Source: Desulfitobacterium dichloroeliminans LMG P-21439
GTDB taxonomy: Bacteria; Bacillota; Desulfitobacteriia; Desulfitobacteriales; Desulfitobacteriaceae
NCBI RefSeq assembly: GCF_000243135.2
Contig: NC_019903.1
Span: 2,890,001 to 2,954,000 of the forward strand
Length of the DNA: 64,000 nt
Direction: 5' to 3'
A program made the translations under genes and the position numbers. The notes under the pieces were generated by a model. The model made no database searches. It was not told where the DNA came from and saw nothing but the letters and a program-made list of their open reading frames with translations. Positions 8,322 to 15,698 of the stretch are shown here, piece after piece; position 1 is the stretch's first letter, and the number at the start of each line of letters is the position of its first letter.

Positions 8322-8897
8322 CTATACCTGCATCTCCGTATCTGTCTCGCCAGTATCCGGAACCTCCGGATCTGTCGGATCAGTTGCATCGGTAGGGTCT
8401 TTAGGTGGCTCTCCTGACTCTGCAGTCATCGCTTCATCGGCCACGGAAATAATCTCATTCATTTCCACTGCGCTATAGGTACCATCAGCCTTTTTAATCA
8501 CCAATTGGGGATTACCATCCAACCATTGGACGGATTCCACAACCCCTTCCACGATGTTCTCAGTGTCTACATCCATTCCGGCGACATACTTGCCGATCAG
8601 AGCAGCTCCTTGACCCAGGAGTGAATGCTGGAAAAGGGAGGAAAAGGCGCTCGACATACTTTCCATAGAACTTGCTACATTATTCATTTGCTCAAGTGAG
8701 CTGAACTGAGCCATTTGGGTAATCATATCTTTATTATCCATGGGTGAAAGAGGGTCTTGGTTGCTGAGTTCAGTGACCAGTAGCCTTAAAAAATCATCCT
8801 TACCCATGACTTCCTTAGTAGCATCGGAAAAAGCACTACTTTTTGGTGCAGACGTGGGAGCATTGGATTTGTAATTAGGATCAATCGTGTTCCCCAT
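8322..8897 (-). CDS. flgD: Hook assembly scaffold/cap protein FlgD
   Basis: A 191-residue protein with the conserved FlgD N-terminal domain at about residues 29-80 (GKDDFLRLLVTELSNQDPLSPMDN, followed by QMAQFSSLEQM). FlgD caps the growing hook and guides FlgE polymerisation. The C-terminal tail is unusual: a low-complexity acidic Asp-Pro-Thr repeat (DPTDATDPTDPEVPDTGETD). The Ig-like C-terminal domains of larger FlgD proteins are missing, as in many Firmicutes. It lies 10 nt from fliK. Confidence 0.9.
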   Translation of the reverse strand: MGNTIDPNYKSNAPTSAPKSSAFSDATKEVMGKDDFLRLLVTELSNQDPLSPMDNKDMITQMAQFSSLEQMNNVASSMESMSSAFSSLFQHSLLGQGAALIGKYVAGMDVDTENIVEGVVESVQWLDGNPQLVIKKADGTYSAVEMNEIISVADEAMTAESGEPPKDPTDATDPTDPEVPDTGETDTEMQV

Positions 8898-8907
8898 TCT
8901 TTTCCTC

Positions 8908-10497
8908 CTAGGCCGTTACATTAATCCGACGGATTCCTTGTTCGTCTACTTGGGAGTCCATCATACTCTCGAGTTCTTCATTACTCGTGAATCCTAATTT
9001 TTCATCGCCATTCTCCTGGGCCCGAGCTTTGTCTTCTTGCCCTTGGCCTTCTTGGGAATGCCGGTTTTGTTCTCCTAATCCCATCTCCATCATGCCACAT
9101 TGAATACCTAACTGAGTCAGGTTATCCCTGAGATCCGACAGATTGGTTTGCAGTAGTTGTCCAGTGCCTGCGTCAGTGGCCACCATGCGAATATGCATTT
9201 GACCTTCTTCCCAACGCATGGAGATATTGATTTGCCCTAATTCAGCGGGACGCAGATGAATTATCATTTCGCGGAGTTGAGGGCGAGCCTGGTAGGCTTT
9301 TTCAAAAACCTCATTAGCGACTTGCGTCCATACGGGGGTGCCCTTTTCTAACACCTTTCCCTGGACCTGAGATGTCTCCTTTGTTGAGCTCAATCCCACA
9401 ACACTTTCCATGTGGGAATCCTGCAGGGTGAATTGTTCATCTTTGGGGAAGTCGAGGCTACCCTTTTCTTGAAGCCCTACACCTGTTCCCAAAGATTTGT
9501 CGGAACCACTTCCCTTGCCTTGGTTAGCTCCATTTTGTGTAGACGATTGACCCTTTGGGTCTTGCTCGCCGGGCAGTTGGAAATTTCCCGGGTTTTCCGA
9601 TTCCATATTCAGAACCCCCGAGTGCTTAGCCGTGCCCTCCGGCCCATTTTTCCCCAGAGTCCCAGCTATATTTTCTTCCAAGCCTACTGCACCCTCAGCC
9701 GGCTTTGTAGCAAGAGCACTTACTAGTGTCCCTTGGCCATTGCCTTGCTGTGTGCTCGGTACGACCTGTACTTCAACATCATCTACTACTGAAGTCATCG
9801 ATTGACCTATTGCTGTCTGAGCTACTGTGACCTTGTCCGCCGCGATACCCGTACCGGACGCCTGTCCTTCTCCTACTAATCCGATAAACAGACCGCTATT
9901 AAAGCGTTGGGCAGCGATAGCGGATTTTTGCTGGGTTAAGGTGTTCAATCCCTCAGGATGAGTTTTTACTTTCACTTCTCCTGACATATCCGTAAGTAAA
10001 TCGACAATCACATTCTTATATAAATCCAATTCCGACTGTGGGGTATTCCCCTGAAGTTGCCCTGTCATCCCTGACATTTGGGCTACCTCTAATGTTCCTA
10101 GGGGGTTCGAGAAATTGCTTTGACCACGCAAAGTATCCATTTGACTCAAAAGGAGATTCAGTTGACCTGAGAACTCCTCTTCACTCATAGGATTCTGAAC
10201 CTGTCGTGCCAAAACTTCTTGAAGATTTCCCTCTCCTTGAAGCATAGCCATCATAGCCTGAAGTCCCTCTATCCCCAATAGGGCGTTACGTCCGGAATTG
10301 GCTTCCTTGCCCGCCGGTGCGTTGCTCTGATCATCAGAGTCTTGCTCTTGTCCACTATGTTGGTTCATCCAGTTGCCAAAGATTGCAGCAAACATCATTG
10401 CCGCCGCATCATTGCCTTTGGGAGAGCTGTCTACAACTACTGATCCATTATCCGCATTATTGATAGATCCCGTGGACAGAGCCTTAATTGCTGTCAT
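8908..10497 (-). CDS. fliK: Flagellar hook-length control protein FliK
   Basis: A 529-residue secreted ruler protein. The C-terminal Flg_hook domain is clear (about residues 390-475): LREMIIHLRPAELGQINISMRW, then GTGQLLQTNLSDLRDNLTQLGI. This domain contacts FlhB and switches export from hook to filament substrates. The first 380 residues are Gly/Ser/Gln/Asn-rich and unstructured, as expected for the ruler part; the end is Gln/Glu-rich (RHSQEGQGQEDKARAQENGDEK). It lies between sigD and flgD. The family call rests on the C-terminal domain and position. Confidence 0.88.
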   Translation of the reverse strand: MTAIKALSTGSINNADNGSVVVDSSPKGNDAAAMMFAAIFGNWMNQHSGQEQDSDDQSNAPAGKEANSGRNALLGIEGLQAMMAMLQGEGNLQEVLARQVQNPMSEEEFSGQLNLLLSQMDTLRGQSNFSNPLGTLEVAQMSGMTGQLQGNTPQSELDLYKNVIVDLLTDMSGEVKVKTHPEGLNTLTQQKSAIAAQRFNSGLFIGLVGEGQASGTGIAADKVTVAQTAIGQSMTSVVDDVEVQVVPSTQQGNGQGTLVSALATKPAEGAVGLEENIAGTLGKNGPEGTAKHSGVLNMESENPGNFQLPGEQDPKGQSSTQNGANQGKGSGSDKSLGTGVGLQEKGSLDFPKDEQFTLQDSHMESVVGLSSTKETSQVQGKVLEKGTPVWTQVANEVFEKAYQARPQLREMIIHLRPAELGQINISMRWEEGQMHIRMVATDAGTGQLLQTNLSDLRDNLTQLGIQCGMMEMGLGEQNRHSQEGQGQEDKARAQENGDEKLGFTSNEELESMMDSQVDEQGIRRINVTA

Positions 10498-10615
10498 GGC
10501 ATCACCTCCGCAAATTATAGTCCAACTATAATATCGTAATATGCGAGAAAAAACTTTAGCTTTCTACACAATCCAACGTTCATTCGTCATAACACAGCCT
10601 GACCCCAGTTCACAT

Positions 10616-11368
10616 CTAGAATAAATTCTTCTTTTGGCGGCTGAGTCGGCCTCTTAGTCGCAGTATGGCTTGGGAATGAAGTTGGGAGATTCTCGATTCC
10701 GAAAGTTTCATAATGACGGCTATTTCTTTAAGAGTTAAATCCTCCTGATAATACAGAGCAACCACTAGCTTTTCTTTCTCAGGAAGTTTTTCAACGGCAT
10801 CGGCCATGATTTTCTTTTGCTCTTTGAGTTCAACTTCTTGATAAGCTTCTTGGGCCAGCGGGTCTTTGAGCTGAGTTTTAGGAGAGCTATGAAATTCTCC
10901 ATCCTCCCCCGCAGCCATTTCATCTAATGAGGTTATATTGAGCATTTGTCCTTGATGGATAACCGCTTCCAAATCCCGCAGTTCCATCTGTAAAAATACC
11001 GCCACTTCCTCGTTGCGAGCCGGGCGCCCTTGCTGAGCCTCAATTTCAGTGAAAGCTTCTTGAACCCGTTTGACTTTCTGCCGGGCGGAATGAGGAACCC
11101 AGTCCATCGTCCTTAAGCCATCAATCATAGCCCCACGGATTCTCAAGGTAGCATAGGTTTCGAATTTGACTCCTCGTCCAATATCAAAGCGTTCTAAAGC
11201 GTCCATTAGGCCAAAGACACCGTAGCCGATTAAATCATCTTCATCAACATGTTGAGGTAAGGAAATAGCCAACCGACCGGAAATACGCTTGACCAACGGC
11301 AAATAATTTTCGATCTGTTCTTCTCGCCAGGCTCCTCGATTGGCCGCTTCATAAGGATTCGCTATCAT
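10616..11368 (-). CDS. fliA: Flagellar sigma factor, sigma-28 (FliA/SigD/WhiG)
   Basis: A 250-residue alternative sigma factor. Region 2 (about residues 24-100) includes HVDEDDLIGYGVFGLMDALERF and KFETYATLRIRGAMIDGLR. Region 3 follows (VPHSARQKVKRVQEAF). Region 4 ends the protein with a helix-turn-helix (LTLKEIAVIMKLSESRISQLHSQAI). In Bacillus SigD directs flagellin, hook-associated, motor and autolysin genes. Matching promoter sequences are present in this window before flagellin (43084) and fliD (40738). The position after cheC-cheD is the conserved Firmicute arrangement. An anti-sigma FlgM is not in the window. Confidence 0.93.
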   Translation of the reverse strand: MIANPYEAANRGAWREEQIENYLPLVKRISGRLAISLPQHVDEDDLIGYGVFGLMDALERFDIGRGVKFETYATLRIRGAMIDGLRTMDWVPHSARQKVKRVQEAFTEIEAQQGRPARNEEVAVFLQMELRDLEAVIHQGQMLNITSLDEMAAGEDGEFHSSPKTQLKDPLAQEAYQEVELKEQKKIMADAVEKLPEKEKLVVALYYQEDLTLKEIAVIMKLSESRISQLHSQAILRLRGRLSRQKKNLF

Positions 11369-11414
11369 GTTGACTCCCCTCCCTTACAAGTCGCTCGTTC
11401 AATACCGGACTCGT

Positions 11415-11822
11415 TCAATCACCCCAACCCATTCTTCTCACAATTTCTGCTTGTTTTTCAGCATTAGGTAACCCTTCTACTAACTCATGATTCAATTGGC
11501 CCGCGACAGCGGACGGAGCTTGAATCGTTGCTGGAGTTTGTTCAGTCGCCGAATCTCGTTCTATCTCTGCATTGTTCAAATCATCTTCTTGCCCCACAGC
11601 AATATCAAAGACAGCGCCCAGGTACTCCGTTTCTTGATCGATCGCGGATTTTTCAAAGATAGCAATACTTACGATGCATATTCCGTAAATCAAGGCAAAC
11701 CCAACTATCGCATTGAGAATCACCCTTAGAAAACTCTCATCCACCAAGAAACTGACTAATGCTAATATAACTGAACAGCCTATCGCCAAATACCAAGCCC
11801 AAATCCGTAGTTTGTCCATCAT
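11415..11822 (-). CDS. Uncharacterised two-helix membrane protein between cheD and fliA
   Basis: I do not recognise this 135-residue protein. Two closely spaced hydrophobic helices (about residues 9-26 and 33-56) form an N-terminal hairpin. An acidic, Ala/Pro/Gln-rich soluble tail follows (about 60-115) and ends in a basic-amphipathic stretch, AEKQAEIVRRMGWGD. The gene is squeezed between cheD (4-nt gap) and fliA (46 nt), so it is certainly in the operon. In B. subtilis the membrane-anchored motility activator SwrB is encoded next to sigD; a similar regulatory or assembly role is possible, but no sequence relationship can be claimed. Confidence 0.65.
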   Translation of the reverse strand: MMDKLRIWAWYLAIGCSVILALVSFLVDESFLRVILNAIVGFALIYGICIVSIAIFEKSAIDQETEYLGAVFDIAVGQEDDLNNAEIERDSATEQTPATIQAPSAVAGQLNHELVEGLPNAEKQAEIVRRMGWGD

Positions 11823-11825
11823 TAC

Positions 11826-12308
11826 TCAAATCACCTTTTCGCCGTGGTTAATGGTCCGAACCTTCAAATCCCCTGTTCCTACATCAAAATGAATGGTTCG
11901 ACCGAAATTTCCTCCTACATCAGAAACGAGCAGAGGTATTCCTACGCGCTTTAATTCTATAATGACTTGTTCAGCATTGCGATCGCCAATTTTCAGAACC
12001 GGTGGCTTGCCCGGAAAGGAAAACATTTGAGCGCCGCCGGCGATTTTAGCCCGCAGGCGAGTCTTGACTGCTCCCAAGCGCAGAATCTCTTCGACGAGCA
12101 CACCCATCGCTGTATCAGCGTATTTGGCAAGGTTTCCGCCATTGTTCCCACCTGCTGTAGGTAGCATTATATGAGCCATACCACCGACTCTTTGGATGGG
12201 ATCATGAATGCAGATCCCAATGCATGAACCAAGACCTGCTGTCATTAAAATATCGGGAGCTTTTGCCACCTTTAAATCAGCCATTCCTACGCTAATCACA
12301 TTGCTCAT
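11826..12308 (-). CDS. cheD: Chemoreceptor glutamine deamidase CheD
   Basis: A 160-residue CheD. It deamidates receptor glutamines and, in the Bacillus-type pathway, binds CheC and raises its CheY-P phosphatase activity. The active-site block is LMTAGLGSCIGICIHD with the nucleophilic Cys near residue 29; GGMAHIMLP supplies the His. The C-terminal part contains the IKIGDRNAEQ-like core (LKIGDRNAEQVIIELKRVGI). The gene overlaps cheC by 4 nt (ATGA), which fits the physical CheC-CheD partnership. Confidence 0.93.
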   Translation of the reverse strand: MSNVISVGMADLKVAKAPDILMTAGLGSCIGICIHDPIQRVGGMAHIMLPTAGGNNGGNLAKYADTAMGVLVEEILRLGAVKTRLRAKIAGGAQMFSFPGKPPVLKIGDRNAEQVIIELKRVGIPLLVSDVGGNFGRTIHFDVGTGDLKVRTINHGEKVI

Positions 12309-12901
12309 ACTCCAATAGCTCCCAGCAATTTGCTTAATGATCCCTCATCGGGTAAGAAAACAAATTTCCCTTCTATTTGTGGTAATCCAGAAAGCTGGGT
12401 GTTTATAAAAAGCACTGTATCCTCCAGCACCCCGTCTTCCAGAAGAATCGCATCAAAGATTGCTCCAACCATATCCACCGCTAAAGCCGGTACCGAAGGC
12501 TGGAGGGGAATACCGGAAAATTGAGTAAGGGCAACGAGGAAGGAACTCACCATTATATTTCCTACCTCTTTCATGGCTGATTGCGCCATTTCATTTTCAA
12601 AAAGGTTAAAGGACTCGTTCGTTCCGAAGAGAGCTTGCACTAAAATCTCAGCACTCTGCAAAGGGAAGAAGAACACTGCCTTCCCGGGGGCATCACCTTC
12701 GACTTTTACGTAGATGACAGCTTGAGGAACCTCGATATTTCCGATCACAGCAGGAGCTCTGTCAAACTCGATAGCCCGCACCTCCGGAATCGACATATCT
12801 ATCCGGCGGTTAAGCATAGTCGATAAGGCCGTCGCCGCATGCCCGGACCCAATATTTCCGACCTCACGCAACGCATCCAATTGTATTTGATTGATTTCCA
12901 T
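12305..12901 (-). CDS. cheC: CheY-P phosphatase CheC
   Basis: A 198-residue CheC. Two phosphatase-type motifs are visible: LREVGNIGSGHAATALS (residues about 9-25) and MKEVGNIMVSSFLVAL (about 108-123), each with the conserved Glu and Asn. The first has His where many relatives have a further Asn. ATG at 12901 is preferred to an upstream in-frame start at 12949, because it has GAAGGGA about 10 nt upstream, gives the usual N-terminus (MEINQIQLDALREVGNIGSG) and avoids a long overlap with the PilZ gene. It couples to cheD. Together with fliY it gives two CheY-P phosphatases. Confidence 0.92.
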   Translation of the reverse strand: MEINQIQLDALREVGNIGSGHAATALSTMLNRRIDMSIPEVRAIEFDRAPAVIGNIEVPQAVIYVKVEGDAPGKAVFFFPLQSAEILVQALFGTNESFNLFENEMAQSAMKEVGNIMVSSFLVALTQFSGIPLQPSVPALAVDMVGAIFDAILLEDGVLEDTVLFINTQLSGLPQIEGKFVFLPDEGSLSKLLGAIGV

Positions 12902-12902
12902 T

Positions 12903-13547
12903 CTATACCAATCCCTTCTTGCGCAAGTCTCTTTGAATATTAAAAACACATCGTACGATGCGGTCGCGATCCCGTTCAGAAATCTGATAGAAATCTACAG
13001 ATATTGCAAATTTACTGGTATCCTCGACTGGCACAACGCGGCATACCCGCCCCGGTGTCCCTATTGTATAGGAAGGCAACTCAAGATTAGCAAAAAGAAT
13101 GGTGCCTATGTCCAACTTTTCCTTTGACTGAAAGCGCATTCCTCCACCACTCAAGTCCAACATATTGCCCGTTTTTAAATCGCCAAGTCCTGTTCTCTCC
13201 ACTACTTGATAGGTCAGCGGGTAAAAAGCAGCGACTCGCACGTAATTCCTTCTTTGAACCCGCTTAATGCTCTCTGGCATTTCGAGAACAAAAATTGAGA
13301 TGGGGACCGCGATACGCTGAATAACGGTTGTATTAAAAGCATAGGAAGCTACTTCATCCCAGAAGGTGACTACGAGGGGAGTCCTTTCATGGAGAGGTAT
13401 AATCATCCCACGGTGCTGCGGAGCATAGACAGATATCCGCGTCTTGCCCACTTCATCGATGTGGGTTCGATAATTACCTTCGTAATCTCCTTCCGGAACG
13501 TGCACCTCTACTGATAATCCAGGAACTAATTTATCTAGGTATTGCAT
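12903..13547 (-). CDS. PilZ-domain c-di-GMP-binding flagellar brake protein (YcgR/YpfA-like)
   Basis: A 214-residue protein. An N-terminal YcgR-like beta-barrel domain (about residues 1-95) is followed by PilZ (about 98-205). Both c-di-GMP contacts are present: the Arg-rich QRRNYVR at the domain start and DLSGGGMRF (the D/NxSxxG signature). In YcgR proteins, c-di-GMP binding lets the protein contact FliG/MotA and slow the motor. The gene stands between flhG and cheC with 1-47 nt gaps, inside the motility operon, so a link between c-di-GMP and motility is a reasonable inference. No diguanylate cyclase is encoded nearby. Confidence 0.88.
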   Translation of the reverse strand: MQYLDKLVPGLSVEVHVPEGDYEGNYRTHIDEVGKTRISVYAPQHRGMIIPLHERTPLVVTFWDEVASYAFNTTVIQRIAVPISIFVLEMPESIKRVQRRNYVRVAAFYPLTYQVVERTGLGDLKTGNMLDLSGGGMRFQSKEKLDIGTILFANLELPSYTIGTPGRVCRVVPVEDTSKFAISVDFYQISERDRDRIVRCVFNIQRDLRKKGLV

Positions 13548-13594
13548 TGCCTCACCTCCTGTGAACAGATTACTCCCTCAATAATTATTGTGAG

Positions 13595-14464
13595 CTAATT
13601 AAAAGCACGTAATAGGTTCGTTAGGAACCCCCGTATTCCTCCCGCTTGCTTCGGTGGACTGAGATATAAACCAGATACTGAACTGGCAATCCATTGAATA
13701 CATTGAAAGGCTGAACTTTGCGGATAAGAAATACCCACCGGTTCTTGCCTCATCACAGATTTGCCTACTGCTGCATCCTCATACACCCATCCTAAAAGGT
13801 TTAAGGAGATATTTAAGAACCGATAGGAGGCACTCTCTAGACGCTCATATGTATCCTTAGCATCGGATTCCTTTTGAACACGATTCACCACAACGTTGAC
13901 TGAAAAATTGTTTCTCACCTGTTGCAGAGCCTTAAGGAGTCCATAAGCATCCGTTAAAGCGGTCGGTTCTGGAGTGGTAATTAAGATAATATCATCAGCT
14001 GCTTTGAGGAAATTTAACACCGTATGTCCCAGCCCTGCGCCGGTGTCGATGATGATAATATCCGTTAAACCCTCTAAACGACCTAAATTCCTCACGACTT
14101 CTTCTAGTCGTTCCCTCTCAATGTTGGCAAGATCCTGCACTCCAGATCCCCCCGGTAATATTCCAATTCCCTTGGGTCCGTAGATAAGAATCTCCTCAAT
14201 CTCCTTCTCACCACTAAGAAGGTGCTCCAAGGTATAACGTGGCGTTACACCGCAGGCAATATCAAGATTGGCTAGACCTAAATCCCCATCAAGCAAGATG
14301 ACCCGATAGCCAAGATCGATTAGTGCTATGCCTAAATTCACACTGAAATTCGTTTTCCCCACTCCACCTTTGCCACTGGTGACAGCGAGCACACGCAAAC
14401 TCTGCTTTGATTCTAATTTGTGGCGAGAAGCAAGACGTTTTAATACCTTAGCCTGATCATTCAC
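13595..14464 (-). CDS. flhG: Flagellar number/placement ATPase FlhG (YlxH, MinD-like)
   Basis: A 289-residue MinD/ParA-type ATPase. The deviant Walker A is AVTSGKGGVGKTNFSVNLG, followed by ILLDGDLGLANLDIA and IIIDTGAGLGHTVLNFL. FlhG works with the GTPase FlhF to set the number and position of flagella at the membrane. GTG at 14464 is preferred because GAGGGGG then lies about 9 nt upstream and the product begins VNDQAKVLKRLASRH. In-frame TTG 14482, GTG 14479 and ATG 14470 are alternatives with worse spacing. The start overlaps the end of flhF. Confidence 0.9.
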   Translation of the reverse strand: MNDQAKVLKRLASRHKLESKQSLRVLAVTSGKGGVGKTNFSVNLGIALIDLGYRVILLDGDLGLANLDIACGVTPRYTLEHLLSGEKEIEEILIYGPKGIGILPGGSGVQDLANIERERLEEVVRNLGRLEGLTDIIIIDTGAGLGHTVLNFLKAADDIILITTPEPTALTDAYGLLKALQQVRNNFSVNVVVNRVQKESDAKDTYERLESASYRFLNISLNLLGWVYEDAAVGKSVMRQEPVGISYPQSSAFQCIQWIASSVSGLYLSPPKQAGGIRGFLTNLLRAFN

Positions 14465-15698
14465 GTCCATCCCCCTCACCAAGAATATACCGAGTTAGGC
14501 GCTCCGGGGTCGCCACTTCAATATCATCCGGAACATTTTGCCCATTGGTAATATAAGCCACCGGCAGGTTCGTTTTTTCCAATAGGTTTAGAATGATACC
14601 TCCGCCCACGGTTTCATCGAGTTTTGTAAAAATGAGATGAGTGGTTAAGGGCTCAAAGCGCTGATAAATTTTAGCTAAATCCGCGGATTGAGTCGCTGCA
14701 CTCATAACCAGCAGGGTAAGATCCGGCTGTGCCTTGTCGAGGAAGGATTTTAGCTCAGACATATGCAGCTCATGATGAGGGCTACGACCGGCTGTATCAA
14801 TAAATACAAGTTCTTTATCCTCATGACGTTGAATAGCATCACGCAGGCCTGAGGGCGTCATGACCACCTCTACAGGAACACCGATAATCTCGCCAAAGGT
14901 CTTTAGCTGTTCCACCGCTGCTACCCGATAAGTATCGGCGGTGATTAAGGCCACCCGTCGCTTATCGACAATGCTAAAACCAGCAGCTAACTTGCCAATG
15001 GTCGTAGTTTTACCTACACCTGTCGGTCCGATTAAAGCAATAACCCGTGGTTTGCGAACCCCCGGCTGTATGGCAGCTGTATTAACACATATCTGACGTA
15101 TCGATTCTTTAATGCAGGCCCTGACGCGATGGTCTTCATTCCAATCTTCCTCGCGTACATTTTGTTGAACATTGCGTAGAATCCTTTTAATCAGCTTCGA
15201 GCGAATGCCCTGCTCTTTAAGGCGATCAGCCCATTTTTGCAAAGATACGGGCCATACTACTTGTTCGCCCTCTAGTCCCTCAAGCTGACGATTCATGTTC
15301 TCTAACAGTTTGCGCATAGCTAAAATCTCTGTTTCTAAATCGTCTGCTTCTCTAGCCTTGGAAAGACTGCTCTCACCCTGAGGAGTACTTTGCGGCTTCT
15401 CAAGAAATCGGGGAGTTTGGCTAGGCGCTTCCTGAGGCGCGACTTCCCTAAGTAGAGAACTCTCTGGGCGAGCCCCATAGGGGTTCGATGGGTACATAGC
15501 TTTTGCTGATATTTGCTTCTTCACAGGTTCCTCTTCAATTGCAGCCATCACTTCCACCTTAGGTTTGCCGAAAAAACCCAAAAAACCGCCATCTTTAAAT
15601 TGTCGTGTTTGCAGGATAACGGCATCTGAGCCTAGTTCCTGTTTCACCTTGCCCATGGTTTCCGCGACAGTATCGCCAATAAAGCGTTTAACTCGCAT
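14457..15698 (-). CDS. flhF: Flagellar SRP-type GTPase FlhF
   Basis: A 413-residue protein. The N-terminal basic B domain (MRVKRFIGDTVAETMGKVKQ...) and linker are followed by an NG GTPase domain from about residue 150. Its motifs are IGPTGVGKTTTIGKLAAGF (P-loop), DTYRVAAVEQLKTFG, VFIDTAGRSPHH and TKLDE. FlhF recruits early flagellar parts to the correct site, and FlhG stimulates its GTPase. The gene overlaps flhA upstream and flhG downstream, so all three are probably translationally coupled. Confidence 0.93.
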   Translation of the reverse strand: MRVKRFIGDTVAETMGKVKQELGSDAVILQTRQFKDGGFLGFFGKPKVEVMAAIEEEPVKKQISAKAMYPSNPYGARPESSLLREVAPQEAPSQTPRFLEKPQSTPQGESSLSKAREADDLETEILAMRKLLENMNRQLEGLEGEQVVWPVSLQKWADRLKEQGIRSKLIKRILRNVQQNVREEDWNEDHRVRACIKESIRQICVNTAAIQPGVRKPRVIALIGPTGVGKTTTIGKLAAGFSIVDKRRVALITADTYRVAAVEQLKTFGEIIGVPVEVVMTPSGLRDAIQRHEDKELVFIDTAGRSPHHELHMSELKSFLDKAQPDLTLLVMSAATQSADLAKIYQRFEPLTTHLIFTKLDETVGGGIILNLLEKTNLPVAYITNGQNVPDDIEVATPERLTRYILGEGDGRE

